Part shown: piece by piece, positions 5,744 to 8,736 of the stretch
Position numbering within the stretch: the stretch's first letter is position 1
Layout: each line of letters starts with the position of its first letter
NCBI GenBank assembly: GCA_030612085.1
Contig: JAUWOM010000043.1
Coordinates: 1-8,736 of the forward strand
Direction of reading: 5' to 3'
From: Actinomycetes bacterium
Lineage (GTDB): Bacteria > Actinomycetota > Humimicrobiia > JAHJRV01
DNA length: 8,736 nucleotides
Made by a program: the position numbers and the translations under genes
Notes under the pieces: generated by a model
The model's database searches: none
Told to the model about the DNA's origin: nothing
Seen by the model: the letters and a program-made list of their open reading frames with translations, nothing else

Positions 5744-6227
5744 ATAATTTACGAAAGATTATGTAGATACCAATCAACATTATGACTATTGGCCAGAAGA
5801 ACCTCCATGCGAATCTAAGATTAACAAACTGATTGATAAGGAGATAGAAACCAACGACTATGATAATTATACCCAGTATGTTTTGTCTCTCTGAAAACCA
5901 GTCACTTTTTTTAATATTAGCTGCAAAAGACTTAGCTTCTTTGGTTACCTCTTCAGCGACAGATTGTACTCCTCTTGAAACGTCCCCAGCAAATCCCTTG
6001 ACTTTATCCTTTCCTTCAATAACCTCTACTTCACCAGGCTCTTTGGGGACAATTATCATTAAAATAAAGTAAAGCAAAACACCTATTCCACCCGAAAATG
6101 CTAACACAACAAAAACTATTCTAAACAGCAAAGGTTCAATACCGAAATACTCTCCCAATCCACCACATACACCATCTATAATTTTATCTTTCCTTGAACG
6201 ATATAATCTTTTAAGTTGCTCCTCCAT
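5742..6227 (-). CDS. PspC-domain membrane protein with a second DUF5668-like helix pair
   Basis: Residues 5-62 form a PspC domain: LYRSRKDKIIDGVCGGLGEY, then FGIEPLLFRIVFVVLAFSGG and a helix ending in MIIVPKEPG. This domain senses or relays membrane stress in the phage-shock response and also occurs in many stand-alone bacterial proteins. A charged, probably cytoplasmic stretch (about 64-115) contains a possible amphipathic helix at 84-105. The C-terminus (116-158) carries two more hydrophobic segments, ILGIIIIVVGFYLLINQF and FFWPIVIMLIGIYIIF. These resemble the DUF5668/LiaI-LiaF-type module found also in the next protein. On the minus strand, AAAGGATGGTG precedes the ATG at a workable distance. 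The gene is 9 bp upstream of the toast-rack gene, and 69 bp separate it from the sugar kinase gene behind it. No pspA gene is in the window. Confidence 0.9.
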   Translation of the reverse strand: MEEQLKRLYRSRKDKIIDGVCGGLGEYFGIEPLLFRIVFVVLAFSGGIGVLLYFILMIIVPKEPGEVEVIEGKDKVKGFAGDVSRGVQSVAEEVTKEAKSFAANIKKSDWFSERQNILGIIIIVVGFYLLINQFVNLRFAWRFFWPIVIMLIGIYIIFRKL

Positions 6228-6296
6228 AATTTCACCATCCTTTAAATTGAAATAAATTAAATTATTTTTTTTATTTTTAGAGTTAATTAATATACT

Positions 6297-7361
6297 TTAT
6301 GAAATAGTATATCTGTTCTTTTTAACCCCTATTTTTGGTCTGGCTCCATATTCTGCTATAACTAATGAAGCGAGTGAATTAGCAAACATCGCTGATTTTT
6401 TAACATCACCACATTTTAAATATTTATAACAAAAAGATGCATCAAAAGCATCTCCAGCTCCAGTAGTATCAACGACTTTTACCTTTTCAGCCTTTACTCT
6501 GAACACATTTTCTTTAGCATTTTCATCAAGATAATTTACAATGCAACCCTCTTTACCCAACTTAACTATAATAATAAGGGATAAATTCTTTGACTCAGTA
6601 ATAGCTTCATTAAAATTTACTTTAGGATATAATGTCATCAATTCATCTTTGTTGCAAAATAAAATATCAGGTCTTATACTATTTAATAGATTTTCAAATT
6701 TTTTAGGACCATATTTTTTAATTCCACCATAAGAAGAAAGGTCTATTGCAATTAGAGGACTCTTATTTTTATATTCTTTATGATTATCTAAAATTTCTCT
6801 ATGGGAACCTTCTTTATAAAAATTGGATTTTTTAAAGTTAGGTAAATCATCTTTGAAGTTATGCAAATCAATTTTAGAAATTATTTTCGACCTTCCCTTC
6901 ACAAAGCTTAATAGTTCAAGAACAGTTTTAGAGATTTTTCCAGTAAAAAGTGAATATGCTGGTATAAAAACAAGATTTGCCTTGGAGATTAAATTGAAAT
7001 CTACATCCTCTAAAGAAAGATTAACAGACTCTCCTCTGTGAGTGATCATTGTTCTTTCACCAGATTTATCTATTAAGGCAATTATTATAGCAGTATAACC
7101 ACTTCCCTTAGAGACATTTAAGAGAACACCTTCATCTTTTAAATCCTTCATCAGATAATCGCCAATAAAATCGTTTCCAACTCTTCCTATGAAAGCAGAT
7201 TTAGCTCCGATCCTTGAAATCCATGTAGCAAAGTTTGCAGCAGAACCACCAGGATGAATTGAAGTTATAGCAGAAGTATCTGTGGCGTAACATAAACCAC
7301 CCTTTATTTTGGAAAATATATCCAAAGCGACATCACCAATGCTAACTATATAATTATTCAT
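6297..7361 (-). CDS. PfkB-family carbohydrate kinase
   Basis: The product is a cytoplasmic ATP-dependent sugar or nucleoside kinase of the ribokinase fold. The opening YIVSIGDVALDIF gives the first β strand and substrate Asp. PfkB signature 1 appears as PGGSAANFATWISRIGAKSA and FIGRVGND (37-64). NKDEL lies at 237-241. Signature 2, VVDTTGAGDAFDASF (296-310), contains the anion-hole GAGD with catalytic Asp304. At 354 residues it is longer than the usual 300-320, because of a Lys/Asn-rich stretch at about 157-202. The usual DPN-like strand reads IAIDLSSYGGI. The sugar cannot be deduced; the neighbours give no pathway hint. On the minus strand, AAGGTG lies about 9 bases before ATG 7361, supporting that start. 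A 140-bp gap with a possible promoter separates it from the Nif3-family gene upstream. Confidence 0.93.
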   Translation of the reverse strand: MNNYIVSIGDVALDIFSKIKGGLCYATDTSAITSIHPGGSAANFATWISRIGAKSAFIGRVGNDFIGDYLMKDLKDEGVLLNVSKGSGYTAIIIALIDKSGERTMITHRGESVNLSLEDVDFNLISKANLVFIPAYSLFTGKISKTVLELLSFVKGRSKIISKIDLHNFKDDLPNFKKSNFYKEGSHREILDNHKEYKNKSPLIAIDLSSYGGIKKYGPKKFENLLNSIRPDILFCNKDELMTLYPKVNFNEAITESKNLSLIIIVKLGKEGCIVNYLDENAKENVFRVKAEKVKVVDTTGAGDAFDASFCYKYLKCGDVKKSAMFANSLASLVIAEYGARPKIGVKKNRYTIS

Positions 7362-7436
7362 TTAAAGCACACCTTGTTATCATCGTAGCGAGATTTCTAT
7401 AAATTTATTAATATATGTCCTACTTATTTGTTGCAG

Positions 7437-7463
7437 ATTATAAATAAATTGCTATTAAACCAA
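7437..7463 (-). promoter_or_regulatory. Possible promoter for the PfkB-family gene
   Basis: On the minus strand, a perfect TATAAT (7437-7442) has TTGGTT (7458-7463) 15 bp upstream, slightly short of the preferred 17 bp. It lies about 75 bp before the kinase start in a 140-bp intergenic gap. Plausible but unproven in A/T-rich DNA. Confidence 0.3.
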
Positions 7464-7501
7464 TCTCATTACTATTAAAATGAGTTAGTTCTAAATCATT
7501 A

Positions 7502-8329
7502 TTATGCAATGACACCGCTAAATCTCTGCACAAAAATACCTCTTTTTTCAAGCTCATTTAAATAGATATTTATTCCAATTGAATCACTGGGCATATGACC
7601 TGTTACAATTAGATTTCCCTTAATTTTTTCTTTTTTAAGCTTTTTATAATCTCCCTCACCAAGATGCATATAAAGTAGTGTGTTAATTCCTGCCTTAAAG
7701 TATGCCTTAGCAATTGCTGCACCACCACTTGTTCCCGCAGATATTGCAACAAAGAATTTACCAACAGGACTTTCTTCATCTCCTATTCTAAGTGCTGGCT
7801 TTGTTAGACCTTTTGAAATTTCATCTATTTCATTGAGAGATTTTATTAAATCAGAGACCTTGGCACTCTTATTTGATGAAAGAAATGAGTCAATGTAATC
7901 GTCAAAATATTTTTTTGTAATAGCATCAACCGGTGTGTGGATGTTTAAGAAGGGTATCTCTAATAATTTTGCCACACTTGTAACCCTATCATAGTTTATA
8001 ACATTTCTTTGTCTTGAGATCTTTCCCCTTATGACCTCTAAAGCCTTTTTTGCATTCTTTTCTGAAATTCCAACACTCTTCATCTGATCTATATGACGAA
8101 GCATAACTTTTGGCATACCATAAATTTGAGCTTCGCTGCCTGGTGGGTGATGAGCCACAATAGCATCAAAATTAAGTTGCTTTGCAAGCATTAATCCAGC
8201 AGCATTAACATCTACTCCAAAAAGAATTCTTTTTATATCATCTCCTCTCACAAATATTTGAGAATCAGCTGGTTTTTCTTTAAAACCAGACATGTCTAAA
8301 GCAATTTGCATTAGTTCCTCAGTATTCAT
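7502..8329 (-). CDS. Nif3-family dinuclear metal centre protein
   Basis: The 275-residue protein belongs to the Nif3 (NGG1p-interacting factor 3, GTP cyclohydrolase I type 2-like) family, whose members bind two metal ions and whose physiological role is mostly unknown. Visible marks are FGVDVNAAGLMLAKQLNFDA followed by the metal-binding IVAHHPPG (His60, His61), NIHTPVDA (His131, Asp135), and near the C-terminus TGHMPSDSIG (His245, Asp249). In typical members the last pair is His-x3-Glu; here Asp stands in place of Glu. There is no inserted PII-like domain, so it resembles the short forms. On the minus strand, AGGCGG lies close before ATG 8329. It follows the spermidine-synthase-like gene by 122 bp and precedes the sugar kinase gene by 140 bp. 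An operon with either is uncertain. Confidence 0.82.
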   Translation of the reverse strand: MNTEELMQIALDMSGFKEKPADSQIFVRGDDIKRILFGVDVNAAGLMLAKQLNFDAIVAHHPPGSEAQIYGMPKVMLRHIDQMKSVGISEKNAKKALEVIRGKISRQRNVINYDRVTSVAKLLEIPFLNIHTPVDAITKKYFDDYIDSFLSSNKSAKVSDLIKSLNEIDEISKGLTKPALRIGDEESPVGKFFVAISAGTSGGAAIAKAYFKAGINTLLYMHLGEGDYKKLKKEKIKGNLIVTGHMPSDSIGINIYLNELEKRGIFVQRFSGVIA

Positions 8330-8451
8330 ATTACCGCCTGTTTAACTAATGATTTTATGTATTATTTATTTAATAATATTTATGTTTTGACAAAATTTTG
8401 AAATTTCTAATATTTGTATACTATCATTTTTTAATAGTGAATAAAAATAAT
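8330..8451. other. Intergenic spacer, 122 bp
   Basis: This almost pure A/T stretch lies between two minus-strand genes. A weak inverted repeat with ACTAT/ATAGT arms lies near 8420-8440, with no T-tract in the right place to make a terminator. On the minus strand TTGTCA is present as a possible -35 element, but no good -10 stands at 16-18 bp. I see no RNA gene here. Confidence 0.4.
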
Positions 8452-8736
8452 TTATTGTTTAACTTTTAATGATATTAAAGTTATAAATGCTAGTAAGTAA
8501 GCAAAAAAAGCCATAATTAAAACAGTATTAAATCCCCAGGAAATTGCAAAGATTGTTGCAAGAATCGAGCTTACCACAGAAGAAAATCCATTTACAGACC
8601 AAGCCCACGGTATCAAATCAGAGGAAACCTTACTTGTTAATCTTATACCCATTGGAAAAGGAGCCCCCATTAAAAAACCCATAGGTGCTAATATTAAAAT
8701 GCATGAAATAAAACGAATGTAAAAAGGATATGCCAT
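8452..8736 (-). CDS. C-terminal part of a spermidine-synthase-like multi-pass membrane protein (5' end outside window)
   Basis: Only the last 94 residues are in the window; the ATG at the right edge is probably an internal Met. Three hydrophobic segments are visible, at about 6-25, 50-66 and 68-90. The conserved stretches MGFLMGAPFPMGIRL and LIPWAWSVNGFSS, then a helix and SWGFNTVLIM, are typical of the C-terminal membrane half of large bacterial proteins annotated as spermine/spermidine-synthase-like. Those proteins couple many helices with a methyltransferase-like domain, and no enzyme activity can be inferred from this fragment. The missing part should lie to the right of the window. It is followed on the same strand, after 122 bp, by the Nif3-family gene. 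Confidence 0.78.
   Translation of the reverse strand: MAYPFYIRFISCILILAPMGFLMGAPFPMGIRLTSKVSSDLIPWAWSVNGFSSVVSSILATIFAISWGFNTVLIMAFFAYLLAFITLISLKVKQ

Noticed and set aside
7464..7485. CTCAT/ATGAG inverted repeat after the Nif3-family stop, considered as a terminator.
   Set aside because: Only five perfect base pairs with a long loop and no T-run behind it on the minus strand.
1..8736. CRISPR arrays, tRNA genes, riboswitches and transposase genes were looked for.
   Set aside because: No regularly spaced repeats, cloverleaf-like sequences, recognisable aptamers or transposase motifs were found by eye on either strand.

Overview
The window is AT-rich bacterial DNA. Arg is mostly AGA, Ile is often ATA, and intergenic stretches are almost pure A/T. 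Reading frames fit the standard bacterial code: TGA is not read through, and one gene appears to start at TTG. The gene set suggests an anaerobic, possibly thermophilic, poorly cultivated bacterium: a hydrogenase maturation protease, a PspC/LiaF-like envelope pair, a MacB-type ABC exporter, and a membrane protein like the C-terminus of spermidine-synthase-like proteins. That lineage guess is inference; no rRNA or other phylogenetic marker is present.

The layout is two convergent blocks. The plus-strand block (1-4731) starts inside the ATPase gene of a MacB/LolD-type ABC transporter and continues with its FtsX/MacB permease. A 394-bp stretch without a gene follows and ends in a compact hairpin-rich element (about 2101-2190). 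Next come a YIP1-family membrane protein, a small DUF2905 membrane protein, a protein-L-isoaspartate methyltransferase with an N-terminal export or anchor segment, and a HyaD/HybD-type hydrogenase maturation endopeptidase.

The minus-strand block, read from right to left, begins with the 3' part of the spermidine-synthase-like membrane gene. It continues with a Nif3-family metal protein, a PfkB-family sugar kinase, a PspC-domain protein and, only 9 bp further on, a LiaF-like 'toast-rack' membrane protein. The two blocks meet in the palindrome TTAA (4728-4731), which gives a stop codon to both strands.

Several genes act at the cell envelope: the MacB-like exporter, YIP1, DUF2905, the apparently exported repair methyltransferase and the PspC/LiaF-like pair. 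A shared theme of envelope stress and maintenance is plausible but not shown. I do not see a clear undescribed system. The items most worth following are the PspC/toast-rack pair with a shared membrane module, the exported isoaspartyl methyltransferase, the hairpin-rich repeat before the YIP1 gene, and a duplicated remnant of the ATPase gene's 3' end.
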